Positions 24,123-36,054 of a stretch of DNA of 64,000 nt are shown one piece after another (within the stretch, counting starts at the first letter, position 1; every line of letters starts with the position of its first letter). The stretch is from positions 62,001 through 126,000 of the forward strand of contig JARVZY010002408.1 of assembly GCA_030686995.1 (NCBI GenBank), given 5' to 3'. The DNA comes from Artemisia argyi. Lineage: Eukaryota; Streptophyta; Magnoliopsida; Asterales; Asteraceae. A program made the translations under genes and the position numbers. A model generated the notes under the pieces. The model saw nothing but the letters and a program-made list of their open reading frames with translations. It did not search any database and had not been told where the DNA came from.

Positions 24123-24835
24123 CTTGTGCAGCCTATTTAGCATCTCAGGGTATTGAGCATCAAACCACTTGTGTTGATAGACCTCAACAGAATGGTAGGG
24201 TTGAAAGGAAACATATACACATTTTGGAAGTGGCTAGGTCACTTAGATTTCAAGCTAGTCTTCCATTGAAGTTTTGGGGAGATTGTGTTACTACTAATAC
24301 TACATTTCTTATCAATAGATTTCCTTCCCCTGTTCTGAAAAATAAAACTCTTTATGAGATGTTGTTAAAGAAGGTGCCAGACTATTCTTACTTAAAGGAC
24401 TTGGGTTGTTTTGCTGTTGCAACCAACCCCTCTAGAGTACCAGATAAGTTTGCACCAAAAGGAGTTCCATTTCTTGGGTTATCCTGCTCATCAAAAAGGT
24501 TACAAATTGTACGATCTGCTTAGTCACACTTGTTTTGTGAGCAGAGATGTGCAGTTTCATGAGCACATCTTTCCTTTTGCTGAGTCTTGTTCTTCACAGT
24601 TCTTTCACCCTATGCATGTTCAAATGCCAAACTCTAAGTTTGTGTTTGAGGAACCTGTGAATGTTATCCCAACTGTGAATGCTCAAATGCCAATTCTGAT
24701 TGATACACCAGTTGAGAATATTTCTCAAGCTAAGTCTACAAGTGTAACTCAAGCTAAGTCTACAAGTGTACCAAGTTCAGATCATGCTTCCTCTTATTTT
24801 TCTACCCAACAACCTAGAAAATCTACTTAAAAAAC
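24123..24835 (+). pseudogene. Copia integrase C-terminal remnant
   Basis: The frame resumes with YLASQGIEHQTTCVDRPQQN and GRVERKHIHILEVARSLRFQ, then LKFWGDCVTTNTTFLINRFP. This is the integrase stretch around the last catalytic Glu (ERKH), followed by the linker to RT. A frameshift near 24480 separates it from GYKLYDLLSHTCFVSRDVQF. The first two catalytic Asp residues are missing because about 450 nt of the core are absent. Confidence 0.85.
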
Positions 24836-24929
24836 AAAACCACCTACCTGGACAAAAGATTATGTTATGCCTACTGCCAAACCAAGGACCAATCAGGTTA
24901 CTTCCCCTGTGTTATCTTCTTAGTTTCAA

Positions 24930-26516
24930 TGTTTTCTAAGTGTACTTGAAACAAACAATGATCCTAAGAACTTTAAGGAAGCAATTGCTGATCCAGGATG
25001 GTCTGATGCAATGAATTGTGAGTTAAGATCATTAGAGGACAATGGCACTTGGGAGGAGACAACTTTACCTCCAAATAAGAAAGCAATTGGGTGTCATTGG
25101 CTCTTCAAAACTAAACTCAAGTCTGATGGCTCTGTTGAAAGAAAGAAAGCTAGGTTGGTTGTTTAGGGTAACAGACAAACAAAAGGTGAATACTATGATG
25201 ACACTTTTCACCAGTGGCCAAAATGGTCACTGGATATCATTATTGGCAGTTGTAGCTATGCAAGAGTGGAACATTGTGCAAATTGATGTATCCAATGCAT
25301 TTCTGCATGGAGATTTTTTAGAAGAAGTATACATGAAAATCCCTTTAGGCTATGTTGGAAAGGGGGAGTTAGTCCAAGATGTAAAGCCTGAATCTTCTAA
25401 AGTTTTCCGACTAAAGAAGTCACTTTATGGCTTCAAACAGGCACCAAGACAGTGGTTTTAAAAGTTATCCTCTGCTCTTACCTCCTTTGGTTTTCAACAG
25501 TTAAAAGCTGATTACTCCTTATTTACCAAAACCGAAGGTGAGTTTTTCACTGCTATACTAGTTTATGTAGATGACTTAATGATCACTAGAAATGATGATG
25601 CTCAAATTCAGAAGCTTAAAAGTTAGTTGAATTCTACTTTTCATATGAAAGACCTTAGGGATTTGCATTATTTTTTGAGTCTAGAAGCAACTAAAGCTAA
25701 AACTGGTTTGTTTGTCTCCCAAAATAAGTACACTTTGGAGATATTAAAGGAAGCTGGTGTGTTGTCTAGCAGACCATATAAACTTCCCAAGGATCCTAAT
25801 CTAAAGTTGCAAACTGAAATGGGAACTCCTTTGCAAGATCCAGAAGTGTATAGAAGATATATTGGAAAGTTAATCTATTTAACAATTACTAGACCAGACA
25901 TTTGATACTTAGTACAACTACTTAGTCAATTTATGCAGAATCCTACCTCAGTTCACATGCAGGTTGTAAAACATCTTCTCAGATACCTTTTGAACTCTCC
26001 TGGTCAAGGTATTCTTCTCACACATAAGTCTAAAGCTAAGTTGACTGCTTACTGTGATTCAGACTGGGCAAGTTGCCCTATGACTAGGAGGTCCACAACT
26101 GGCTATTGTATCTTATTAGGAAACTCACTAATTTCCTAGAAATCTAAAAAGCAAGGTGTGGTTTCTAGAAGCTCATCTGAGACAGAATATAGGTCCATGG
26201 CAGTCACATGTTGTGCGGTTACTTGGCTACTCAGTCTGCTAAAAGACCTTGGGCTTAAAGATTTGAAGCCTATTACTCTTCATTGTGACAATCAAGCCGC
26301 TATCCACATAGTAGCCAATCATGTCTTTCATGCTCGTACTAAACATATAGAAGTTAACTGTCACTATGTGAGAGATCAACTCAAAGATGGTACTGTAACA
26401 CAAGAGTATGTGCACACTTCAAAGCAACTTGCAGATGTCTTCACCAAAATTCTTCCTGTTGATCAGCAACACGCACTTCTTCACAAGTTGGGAGTTTCTT
26501 ATGCTAAAAACTCTTA
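24930..26516 (+). pseudogene. Copia reverse transcriptase / RNase H remnant
   Basis: RT motifs are clear: [37 protein letters not shown] and the catalytic YVDDLMIT at 25564. RNase H follows with [20 protein letters not shown], then SETEYRSMA and LHCDNQAAIHIVANHVFHAR. The coding line is interrupted by many stops (near 25165, 25459, 25624, 25903 and 26138), most explicable by single C-to-T or G-to-A changes. It ends at 26516, just before the polypurine tract. Confidence 0.9.
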
Positions 26517-26529
26517 ACTTGAGGGGGAG

Positions 26530-26618
26530 TGTAAAGATAAGTTGAAGGTTTAGATTGTAAGGGTGTAGATAGTATAGGGTGCTTTATGTAAATAGTTAGG
26601 ATGGTTTGTTAGAAGCAG

Positions 26619-26705
<87 letters not shown>

Positions 26706-26877
26706 AATATATTAGCTACAATTTATTGTATCTAATTGGCTACAATTTTAAGCTATTAAATGTGGGTCCCTGATTATTTTGTGGGTCTTGATTCTTTTCT
26801 GTGGGTCCCTGATTCTTTTCTGTGGGTCCTTGATTCATTGCTAGTGTAATTTTTGTGAAGGATTGTAGCCAAGATAT

Positions 26878-26968
<91 letters not shown>

Positions 26969-27039
26969 CATACATACAAATGTATCCCTCTCATTCTCAT
27001 TTAAGTAATAATAACATCATTTTCATTTTCTCTCAAATA
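26530..27039 (+). repeat. Copia 3' LTR, split and truncated
   Basis: It begins TGTAAAGATAAGTTGAAGG right after the purine tract GAGGGGGAG. It matches the 5' LTR up to GAAGCAGTTAT, where a TA array and a small element intervene. It resumes at CAAATGTATCCCTCTC (about 26976) and stops near CTCTCAAAT. The last about 30 bp of the LTR are replaced by hAT debris. Confidence 0.8.
26620..26961. mobile_element. Small element flanked on both sides by TA microsatellites
   Basis: About 80 bp of perfect TA repeat (26620-26702) and about 80 bp (26881-26961) bracket a 178-bp unit. The unit carries GGCTACAATTTTAAGC on one side and its inverted relative GATTGTAGCCAAGATATCCC on the other, plus three copies of TGTGGGTCCCTGATTC-like sequence. 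The arrangement recalls microsatellite-targeting elements such as rice Micron. The 5' LTR of the same Copia lacks all of it, so insertion came after the retroelement. Confidence 0.65.
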
Positions 27040-27291
27040 CTTGCAGGTGTTACTCAAATAAATGGTTAGTATTTTGCAGTATATAAGCATGTTTTCGGCT
27101 TATTTTACCCACTGGAAGCTGAAATTTGTTGCCGCTTTTTGATGATGTTTTGCTGTCTTTTGAAGAAGCTGAAATTTGTTGCTGAATTTTGGACTTTCTA
27201 AGGTGTTGATGTCGCTGATGTTTTAGCATAACGACTTTTGTCAAGGTAATTTTTTTGCCCCCCATCTTGTAACTTTCTGGGTCCGCCACTG
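27040..27291 (+). mobile_element. hAT terminal region, copy 1
   Basis: It is a near-copy of 27993-28263 (shared CTTGCAGGTGTTACTC start, then TTTGTTGCCGCTTTTTGATG). It ends in TCTGGGTCCGCCACTG, the complement of the CAGTGGCGGACCCAGA terminal repeat typical of many plant hAT elements. It directly abuts the broken Copia LTR. Confidence 0.7.
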
Positions 27292-27356
27292 GTCGAAGAT
27301 GAAGGGTCAATGTTACTAATCGACATTTCTTTGAGGTTGAATGTTTTAATACGGTT

Positions 27357-27903
27357 GTGGATATGCAAATTCAAGAGTTTAGTGACTGTTTTAGTGAGGC
27401 GAGTACGGAATTACTTATAAACATGGCTTGTTTGAATCCGTTTGATTCATTTGCTCAATTCGACACATCAAAGTTACTGAGGCTTAGTGAGTTGTACCCA
27501 AATGATTTGAGTAGCGTTGAAAGGGTGGAACTTGAAAGTCTACTCAATTTGTTTAATGCAAATATAACAACAGATATGAGTTTTGAAGACTTGAATGATA
27601 TTGCCGACCTTGCCATAATGACGGTGAAGAAAAGAAAACACGTTTCTTATCCCTTGGTGTATCGGTTATTGAAGTTGGCTTATTTTACCTGTTGCAACCG
27701 CAAGTGTAGAGAGATGTTTTTCTGCAATGAAGATTGTAAAGTCTGATTTGCGGAATCGAATTGGTAAAGACTTCCTAAACTCTTGTGTTATTTGTGCCGT
27801 AGAAAAAGAAGCACTTTCAAATGTTAAAGATGAAGATGTAATGAATCGGTTCCAAAATATGAGAGATCGTCGAGGAGATATGTTAATTGTTTGCGTAAGG
27901 TAA
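27357..27903 (+). pseudogene. hAT transposase C-terminal (dimerisation) domain, frameshifted
   Basis: The first frame contains LLINMACLNPFDSFAQFDTS and SYPLVYRLLKLAY. One extra T near 27687 shifts it. The continuing frame reads LPVATASVERCFSAMKIVKS and DLRNRIGKDFLNSCVICAVE before a stop at 27901. ATASVERCFSAMKIVK is the hAT dimerisation signature as found in zinc-finger MYM/TTF-type domesticated and mobile hATs. The DNA-binding and catalytic parts upstream are missing, so this is the tail of a dead transposase. Confidence 0.85.
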
Positions 27904-27992
27904 GATAGCTTTTATTGTTGTTATTTTATTTTATTTTTCAAAACAAGTTGTACGTCTCTTTTTAGATAAATATGAATATTCTGATGTTACTG

Positions 27993-28263
27993 CTTGCAGG
28001 TGTTACTCTAATAAATGGTTAGTATTTTGCAGTATATAAGCATGTTTTCGGCCTATTTTGCCCACTGAAAGCTGAAATTTGTTGCCGCTTTTTGATGATG
28101 TTCTGTTGTCTTTTGAAGAAGCTGAAATTTGTTGCTAATTTTGGACTTTCAAAGGTGTTTTAAATTGTTTCTCAAGAATATAAGATGTCAATGATGTTTT
28201 AGCATAACGACTTACGTCAAGGTAATTTTTTTTACCCCTTGTAACTTTCTGGGTCCGCCACTG
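27993..28263 (+). mobile_element. hAT terminal region, copy 2, with terminal repeat
   Basis: This is the 3' non-coding end following the transposase remnant. It ends TCTGGGTCCGCCACTG. It is about 90 percent alike to copy 1 by eye, with a short extra stretch near 28160-28190. Two right ends around one transposase tail suggest nested or tandem insertion. Confidence 0.7.
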
Positions 28264-28416
28264 GGTTAAGTTCTAAGTATGTTCGATAACTAACAGAAAA
28301 AAATTAGTTCAAATGAAAATGGGTTGAATGAATCAAACGGGTAAAATGTGGTGAAAAAATATTGCTTCATATATAATGGGTTGAATGAATCAAATGAGTC
28401 AGAAATTGTCAAAAGA

Positions 28417-28592
28417 GAAGTGATACAACCACATAAAATTCCAACAAAAGAAATCTACAAAATGAGGTGTATGCATTTGATTGGTGTATTTAATAAATGT
28501 TCTCTCTCTTCTCTTGTACCAAGCCAATCAAATGCATACACATCCTTTTGTGGATTTCTTTTGCGGGAATTTTTTTGTGGTTGTATCACTTC
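28417..28592. mobile_element. Fold-back MITE
   Basis: The left arm is GAAGTGATACAACCACATAA and the complement of the right arm is GAAGTGATACAACCACAAAA. The two arms stay alike for about 70 bp each, through AATTCC...AAAAGAAATC and up to ATGCATTTGATTGG. The centre is only about 35 bp. No coding capacity, and no clear target duplication. Confidence 0.7.
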
Positions 28593-29419
28593 TTTTGTCG
28601 AAAACGTAATGTTATAGTGCTAACAAGTTATTCACATGAACATCGAAATCGCTTTAGTTCACACTCTTCAAAAGACACTCAACCTTACATGGTGGTGGCA
28701 ATCATCCTTCTGAAAATCACCCAAACCTCCTAACCAACCAATAATATCACTCCACCTCACTCATACCTTTTTCATACCTCCCAACCCTTTTTTTGTGGCA
28801 GCCATACCTTTTTCATACCTTTCAACGTTAATAAACAATCAATGCCCCAACGTTCCATTTTGACCCAAACCTCCGAAGTGAAATTGCCCGCTCAACCAAA
28901 CCGCTGGGGTGGCGGCGGTGTTCCCCGGCGGTTTGGGCAAACCGTTGGCCATACCGGTGTGGTTGTCACCACTCACATTTTGAGCCAATAACGTATGCAA
29001 AAAAGGATCAGGTGTCAGTGTTGCCAGTTATCAATGTTATGCAAGAAAAAAGTATCCTTTAGACCTGGATGGTTTATGCATCTTCATAAGAAAAATTGAC
29101 AAAATATGATACTTTCAAAATTCAATAACTTGTAAAAATAATATTACAGAACTTGAATTAAAGTGCTTCTTATTACATAATTACTGAAGAATACACAAGT
29201 TTAAAGAGCACAATTCATTACCACATATATATATGGGTTTTCCCGGTTAATTAGAGTTAAGAAACTTGTGTCGCTCCTTAAATCCATTTGTTTATTAGTA
29301 AAACACCCCGGAAAAGAAAACCCGGCGGGCTGCTTCTATAAAAAGAGTAAGCACGCCGCTGCCTCTTTGAAAAACCCCAATCCCTAAACCCTGAAGCACG
29401 CGGTATATTTATTTCATTT
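28593..29419. other. Intergenic, 3' of the expansin gene
   Basis: No gene or repeat is recognised. A short GC-rich patch with several GGCGG and CCGG words lies near 28900-28960. The AT-rich end would hold the 3' UTR of the minus-strand expansin gene. Confidence 0.4.
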
Positions 29420-30723
29420 TTAGAATTGTAAACGACTCGAGAAGGTTTGACCAAAACCCCAATTTGCAGGGACAATGTTTGTAAAGGTTTTGGTAACACC
29501 ATCAGTGGTTGTGACCATGAACGACAAAGATTGACCATCAAGATATGAATTTGATTGCCAGTTAGCTCCCCAATTCCTGGACATTGACAGCCATCCTGTT
29601 TTTGACCCCTTGATCTTCACGGATTGAACTGCTCCTGCCCCTCCAACATTGGTGATCAAAACAAGCTCAAAGTAGTCTCTTCCGTTTATTGTGAATCTAA
29701 CTCCACCATGTTTCTTACATGGTACTCTGAAATCAATCAAACCAAAAACATTAGTACTAAGAAAATGCCGATTAGTGTCATAAATTATTAATGAAAATCG
29801 TGTATGTGCCACAAACATTTTTGTAAGACTTAGTGGCACTTCATACTTTAAGCATGTGTGATAAATAAAAGGGAAAGAGGGATGACCTTTGATATATAAC
29901 GGGGACGATTCCACCAGCATAAATGCCAATTTTCTCCCAAGCTGGCTGAGCCATATCGAAATGTTCGAGTGGCGGGTTGCACCAACCTCCAGCATCATTA
30001 GCTTGCGCGTAATTCGGTGGGCAAAAGTTTGTTGCGGTGATGGTCACAGAGACCCCTTTCCTGCACCACTTTGGGTTCGCCTTGTAATCACATATGATCT
30101 TATAGCACTGGCCGCAAGCAGCTCCATCATTGAAAAGAGCAGTACTCAATGCAGCAGTTCTAGTACCGTAACCACTTGAGTATAAGTTACCATACCCACA
30201 AGCACCCCCTGCATTAAACACGCTAAAATATAAGTAACAAGTCCGGACCATGTCTAGTGTACCCAACTACAAAAAAATGTTATGATGTCCCCAAAGGTAG
30301 ACGATAAAAGAGGCATTTTTCGCATTGGATAAGCTTGTACTACATTTATTCATGTTGCACTCAAGTGGCTTAACAATGTGTGCTAATGTCATGCAATATT
30401 TCATGGGCTTTGGTTTATCTATTTTGAAAAAAAGCAAAAAGTTGTAACGTCTTTTATAAACATGTCTAAAGATGCCCTTTATGAGTAGTAAAAGAGTGTT
30501 TTTTGAACATCCTATGGTAATGAGACCGAAAAATGCCACTACGCATATAAGTTATTTCAGCTACAAGGAAAAAAAAAAAAAAAAAAATACCCATTGTCCC
30601 CGAAGCATCACTGCCTCCATAAAAGGTTGCATGAGCTTTTTTCCATCCCGAAGCTGTAAAAGCGTCCGCATAAACAAATAGAAAACAGACAGCGGATAGC
30701 AGAAGAATGTATATTTTCGCCAT
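29420..30723 (-). CDS. EXPA: Alpha-expansin (three exons, complete)
   Basis: Exons on the minus strand: 30591-30723, 29887-30208 and 29420-29726. GT-AG junctions and phases agree, giving 253 residues, the usual alpha-expansin size. A signal peptide ([18 protein letters not shown]) precedes the mature start [20 protein letters not shown]. Domain 1, the six-stranded barrel related to GH45, has paired cysteines ([21 protein letters not shown]), WCNPPL and the conserved HFDMAQPAW. Domain 2 (CBM63) has [20 protein letters not shown] and surface Trp residues in [14 protein letters not shown]. Secreted expansins loosen cell walls at acid pH without hydrolysis. Met replaces the usual Leu in HFDLS. 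No lesions. The start chosen gives the signal peptide; an upstream in-frame ATG at 30748-30750 would only add nine residues before it. Confidence 0.95.
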
Positions 30724-30800
30724 TTTTGTTACACAAAGGATATGAAGCAATGTAGAATAAAAAGAGGAAGATGGATTAGAAGATTAGAGGAAGAGCTACT

Positions 30801-30807
30801 TAAATAA
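30801..30807 (-). promoter_or_regulatory. TATA-like box of the expansin gene
   Basis: TTATTTA on the minus strand, about 80 bp upstream of the ATG, at the usual place for a plant TATA element given a 45-50 nt leader. The match is weak. Confidence 0.35.
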
Positions 30808-30949
30808 GGACCTACCCAAGAAGCCTCACATGTACATTTGCAAGTAGAGAATGCTAAGAGGGATTTAATTAATATTATTTTTTTAGAAAAATAAATAAAA
30901 ATATCCCTGATTAGGGTGTAGAAATTCTGAATCTGATTCAATCATTCCC

Positions 30950-33900
30950 ACGTTCTATCTAACTATTTGTCTATATACCATTCACATGGCTGAAGAGCCG
31001 TGAATGGATCAAACCCACAAGCCTAATTTGCTTCTATCATGTTGCTAACATTAATATGAAAATTACTTCATTGATTTGACATACAGTTTCATGAATATAT
31101 TTCTATCGTTCCATGATGGCTTATGACTAATTTCATTAACTTTTTGTTAACATCTATGATATGCTAAATGGATAATTAGATACGTAGATGTAAAGCTTGC
31201 CGGCTATAGAAATATAGTACGGAGAACTTCATTCGTATCAATATAAGTGTCCACTTTATTATTTTAGTTTGTCTCGGAATTGAATACACGTTCACTTCCA
31301 AGTTACAAAAACAATCAAAACAATTTTACAATAAAAAGAAGACTTTTGATTGCTTAATTAACAACAGAATATGTGTACTTTCTCACATTTGTGTGTCACT
31401 GTCAAAGTGTATCCTTATCATAAAAAGTGAGTAAATTCTACGACGGAAATACGTAAGAAGTAATTTCCTACAATCCGAGTTCCTCAAAAGTGAGAAGCAC
31501 GTCAAGATTCTAGTAACAAAAGTGATGTTCTCATAGTATCGCTAAAAAAGACACCGTTTCTAGTAAAAAATGAAAAACCTTTTTAAAAGTAATATAATAT
31601 AATGACAACAAACATCGAGTCTTGATTAGTGTTGCACTTATATCTTCATAATTTACTTATGATAATTCATTCTAACACCGTATAACGTTTTTTTTATCAC
31701 AAGAACGATTCTTTCGCTGCAACAAAAGATACAAAGATTGTGTACAATGACTCTTGACCCACATTGGTATAGTGAAAAAGCCTCAAGTGACTGACTTCAC
31801 AAGCATGAAGTACTTTTAATGTTGCATTGTGTGTTGTTGCTTGACGAAGGGAAAATGCATTAATTAAAAAGATATATTAAAGACTGATGGGTCAAGGGAA
31901 TATAGTTGCTTAAAAGGATATAAATGAAATGAAATCTCACATGGCTTTAGTTTGACCTTTTGTGGATCTAAATTCTGATAAAGTTAATATATGCACTGCA
32001 TAACATAGTTTACATTTATATTTATGTTTTTTTCAGAGTTTTGGAGGGAAAAAACAAATATAAGATTCAAGATCCTTCGCAAATGATATATTGTTGCAAA
32101 AAAATAATCCAGATTCTTAAGGTTTGGCATGTACTTACTTTTAAAGATGCTTGATTTGCTCAGATGATTAACTTGGATAACTGAAACAAAATCTTTTTGA
32201 TTGCACATAGTGCTTAAACAACAATGTCTTTTTGCTATCAGCCAGAAATCCAAAATGAGTAAGGATTTTATGAAAGAAACTAGGGTTAAAACTTAGGGTT
32301 AAACAACAATGACATAAACATAAACCGGGTAGGATTGGGAATAAATGGGTATTCGGTGAATTTGAAACATGACATATTCACGTTAGGCATGGGTTGCATA
32401 CTTCGACTTGTCAATCCGTTTATGTTTGTCTTCTTTATTTAAGTATATAAATAAAGTTTATATTGGGTTAAATGGGACGGCCTGCCAACACATTAACTTG
32501 TGTAATCTGTTTAACCCGCAACATCTTTTCATAATGAAAATAGAACTACATAAGTTCAAGATATATCTGTTTGTGTTATTTGTAAGTTTTGATTGTTGTG
32601 TTTTTCTTGAGTTGTTCATTAACTACTTACATTAATTAACCTATTGCAAGAGTATCTTATTTTCATCAAACCACGTAAGGTGATCTAATGACAATAAAAC
32701 ATGTTACTATCACGTTAAAATGTGTGAGTCATCAAATTTAATTTCTGCTAGGTGCAAACAACTCTGAAGTGGCCATGTAAACCTCCTGAAAAAAAAGAGC
32801 TTTTTACCTGGTTCAAGTCTGTATGTGATGGATTCAAACCCACTAGATCAATCGGCCAAAAAATTCGATAGTCACCCCACCAACTCAAAAAAAGGTACGT
32901 GTCTCCTTTTCATATATGTGAAAATGTTGATTTGTAAAAGAAAACTCAAATAAATCTGTACGATAATGTTGACCCCTCGGTAAAAAACATCGAATGTCTT
33001 CCATAAAAAACTGACCTATAACATGGATAGGGAATTAAATAGGTATAGAATTCATCTCTTCTTCATGTCTACGATATGGCATAATGATTGATCTAAAATT
33101 GACTTAACAATAAAAATATAATAGTAGGGTGTCGGTTGATACTAAAATTCATATTTAACGTTCTTTTTAAATGTTGTATCACATATTTAATTATAATTTC
33201 ATCAGATCAATCACATAAGTCTGTCTAGATTAATTAATTTTACTAATTCAAAGCATCATTTATCAATACTAGTTGAGATAATTTACTTAAATCAGAAGAA
33301 ACTGAAATCTAATAGGTGGTGGATCAATTTTTTATTTAAGGTACGTAACTAAAAAATGTTAGGACTATGCTAATGCATTCAATAGTAGAAATTGCAATTC
33401 CTTATGACACGGAAAAAATAGTATAAAGAAGTATCTGTACGTAATGAGTTTCCTATCCGTATAGCTATCTGGCCATGTGTTCAGTATTAAAGCCTTAACA
33501 AAGCTTATTGTAAGTCAAAGCATCTTAATGAAATACTAGTACATAATTATCAACCTTTGAATGCCAATTACTTCGTATATATATTTTTTGATACCTTTAG
33601 CCCAGTCCTCATATGTATCAAAAAACTGTATGACATTTAAAGAGTTGGTAGTAATTTTAGGGTTCGAATATATATAAAACATGTAGTATTATGTTACAAA
33701 AAAAGAAATAACTCACTAGGATTATATTCACATTTCAGGAAATTATTTTGTTACACATTAGAATGCATGAAAATGAAGACTAGTACACATGCATGAGTGC
33801 CTAATAATGATTTAGGTCTGACCTTTTAAAGTAAATATAATCCCAAAAGATGTATGAAAGCAACAAATTGAAAGGTTACATGCAAATAAAAAATTGTTGA

Positions 33901-36054
33901 AGGTTCAAAGTCCACATTGTAGCACATGGTGGTTCCGTACAATTAGTAATGCTAGTAAACCATGATGATGGATGACCTGGTAAACACAATTCAGCTTAAT
34001 CAATCCTCAAGTCATGGCTAACGTAAATGGCTACTAAAATGAAAACAGTTTTAATAGTGAATTCTACGAAACTGTTATTATTAGTAAGAGGAATCCCAAC
34101 ATGACATTTACGTGTGGTTACATCTATTGCTGTTAATCATCACCAAATGTCTAGTGGTACACATAAGCTCTTCACAAAAGATGTGTACGATTCAAACTTC
34201 ACTAGTTACACATTTAGTGGTGGAAGGAAAAAGGTTAGAACGATCATGGTGATACATCGGTTAGGTCGCGTATATCTGAGTGAAAAGAAAATTACTCTCC
34301 TAAAATAACCGAAACAAGGAAAAGATCACTCGTCATTTATTTTTTTATTTTATTTTATTTATTTATTTATTTATTTTTTTATTTTTTTAACATTTACTTT
34401 TGCTGCTAGGAGTATATCATACGATTCCTGTAAGAAGAAAATTTATATACGAGATGCATAAAGATGTAATCTTAAACCAGGTAGTTAAATTGCTTGCAAA
34501 ATTGGATCCAGTTTGAAGCGGTGGTACGTTAGGTCGATTCCTTGAGTCAAAATTATGTATTTATTAGCTTTTACAAATTCTCATCCCCATTTGTTCTTTG
34601 AGTGTTCTTTCTCTATGCAGGTTTAGGCTATGGTGTGCACTCTATCTGGAATGGATTCTGTTCCCTGTTCTTAACTCCAATTTCAAAGGGGCATCCAGCT
34701 AGGAGCGTGATATCGTGTATTATCTTAGCGGCAACATGTTGAAATGCAAGGGTGTTAAAAAGCAAGTCCGAGTCGGTTATACTTATTTATGAGACTATTT
34801 TTACCAATTTACGTCTCAAGATTGTTACTCTTCTTTCAAGAAGGATAATGCTCGCATTCGTGAGATGATCTCATTATGGAAGCTTCCAAGCTCTCTTGTG
34901 GTTTATGAGCACTCTAATAGTTCGTGATGTATGAAGATCCCCATGATTATTATGTGTTCGTGTTCTGCTCTAGTTGGCGTGTTCGTATGGGCGTCTTGGG
35001 AGTCCCATATGAGAGTTGTACTTTTCTTTCCTTCACCAAGTTTTTTCCCACCGGGTTTTACTTGGGAAAGTTTTTTAAGGAGGTAATCTCATATGGCACA
35101 CTTATACTCCCAAAACGTTTGGTGTTGGTGGCCCTTGATTGTTTTGCTGAGGAGTTGTTTTCATTGTCTATTTCTAGTTATGAGTGATTTTGTTAGTATT
35201 TAGCTAGAATTGTAAGTGTTTATGGCATATCATAAACACATTTGGTAGACGTTTTATCAAGTTTTCGCTTGAGGTTAATGTGGTACTTTTGAGCCACATT
35301 CCCATTTGTACTTAATAGTTTTGGTGATTTAGTATATCTTTATCGGGATAACCTTAAAAAGAAAATAAAATAAAATAAAGAGCAAATATCATTTTAGGAC
35401 CAAACTTTTTTTTCCATACCAAGGGACTAATCTCCACCCTCCATCTTCCCTCCATCTTTATGTGATATCATATATGATTTTTTTTTCGGCCACGAAAAAA
35501 AATTTGAAAAAAATGATTTTTTTTTGAAAGTATATCAAAGTGCCCGTCTATAGAAAGATAATTAAATGCCTGTCGCGATGGTGTAATTATTTTCGCTTAA
35601 CGATTAACGGTTTGAGAGATATTTAAATTATAAAAAATGGATGAAATAATAAAATACTTTTAATCTCAACCATTGATTTCCTTTTTAGATGGATGGTGGG
35701 GATGAGTCTCTTGATATGTGAGGAATGTTTGGTTTGTAGAATAACTCGACTCTAAAATAAAATAAAATAAAAAGGCATACACTATTAAATATGCTTTTGT
35801 TTACTTGCCTTGCAAATAGGCAAGTAAACTTATATAAGGAAACTACAAACTCGGTTTACACCTAAACCTAATCGATGCACTATTATACCATACCTAGAAT
35901 CGAACAACACAGACAACTCTCTTTCTGTCCGTAAAAGAAAATGGAGATCAAACCAACATACTCTTAATAGGAAAAGGAAAGTATACCTAAATATTATTCA
36001 AAACATTCCGGATCAAATTACAGTACTCTAAAAATTATGAACTTTGTTTATAAG
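30950..36054. other. Long gene-poor stretch
   Basis: Apart from a SINE-like copy at 32672-32890, I recognise no gene, RNA or transposon end. It is AT-rich, with homopolymer and TTTA-type low complexity near 34335-34390. A region at 34600-35340 has longer open stretches but no domain that I can name. The left part would contain the expansin promoter. Confidence 0.4.
32672..32890 (+). mobile_element. SINE-like repeat, copy 1 (diverged)
   Basis: It aligns by eye with 38015-38230: both have AAAATGTGTGAG followed by TTCAATTTCTGCTA or TTTAATTTCTGCTA. Then come GCAAACAAC, AACCTCCTGAAAA and TTTTACCTGGTT. The tRNA-like boxes are more decayed here. It also carries a GGATTCAAACCC word near the end. Confidence 0.5.

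Larger units (their letters stand above)
15702..27039 (+). mobile_element. Ty1/copia LTR retrotransposon, decayed and multiply interrupted
   Basis: A short 5' LTR (15702-15896) is followed by PBS TGGTATCAGAGC at 15897. The order gag, protease, pre-integrase, integrase C-terminus, reverse transcriptase, RNase H follows, then PPT CTTGAGGGGGAG and a 3' LTR from 26530. INT before RT makes it Copia. Two large insertions disrupt it: a GC-rich fold-back element near 15993-16441 and 6.2 kb at 17885-24122. The 3' LTR is split by a TA-repeat-flanked element and its end is lost at about 27039, where hAT debris begins. Many frames are broken, so the element is dead. Confidence 0.9.

Noticed and set aside
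26740..27000. Open frame of alternating Tyr and Ile (also at 60907-61126)
   Set aside because: Translation of a TA microsatellite.
29889..30179. Plus-strand open frame opposite the expansin exon 2
   Set aside because: Shadow of the expansin coding strand, which has complete exons, signal peptide and family motifs.
34600..35340. Possible gene with 87-codon frame
   Set aside because: No splice pattern or family motif supports it; composition is close to chance.
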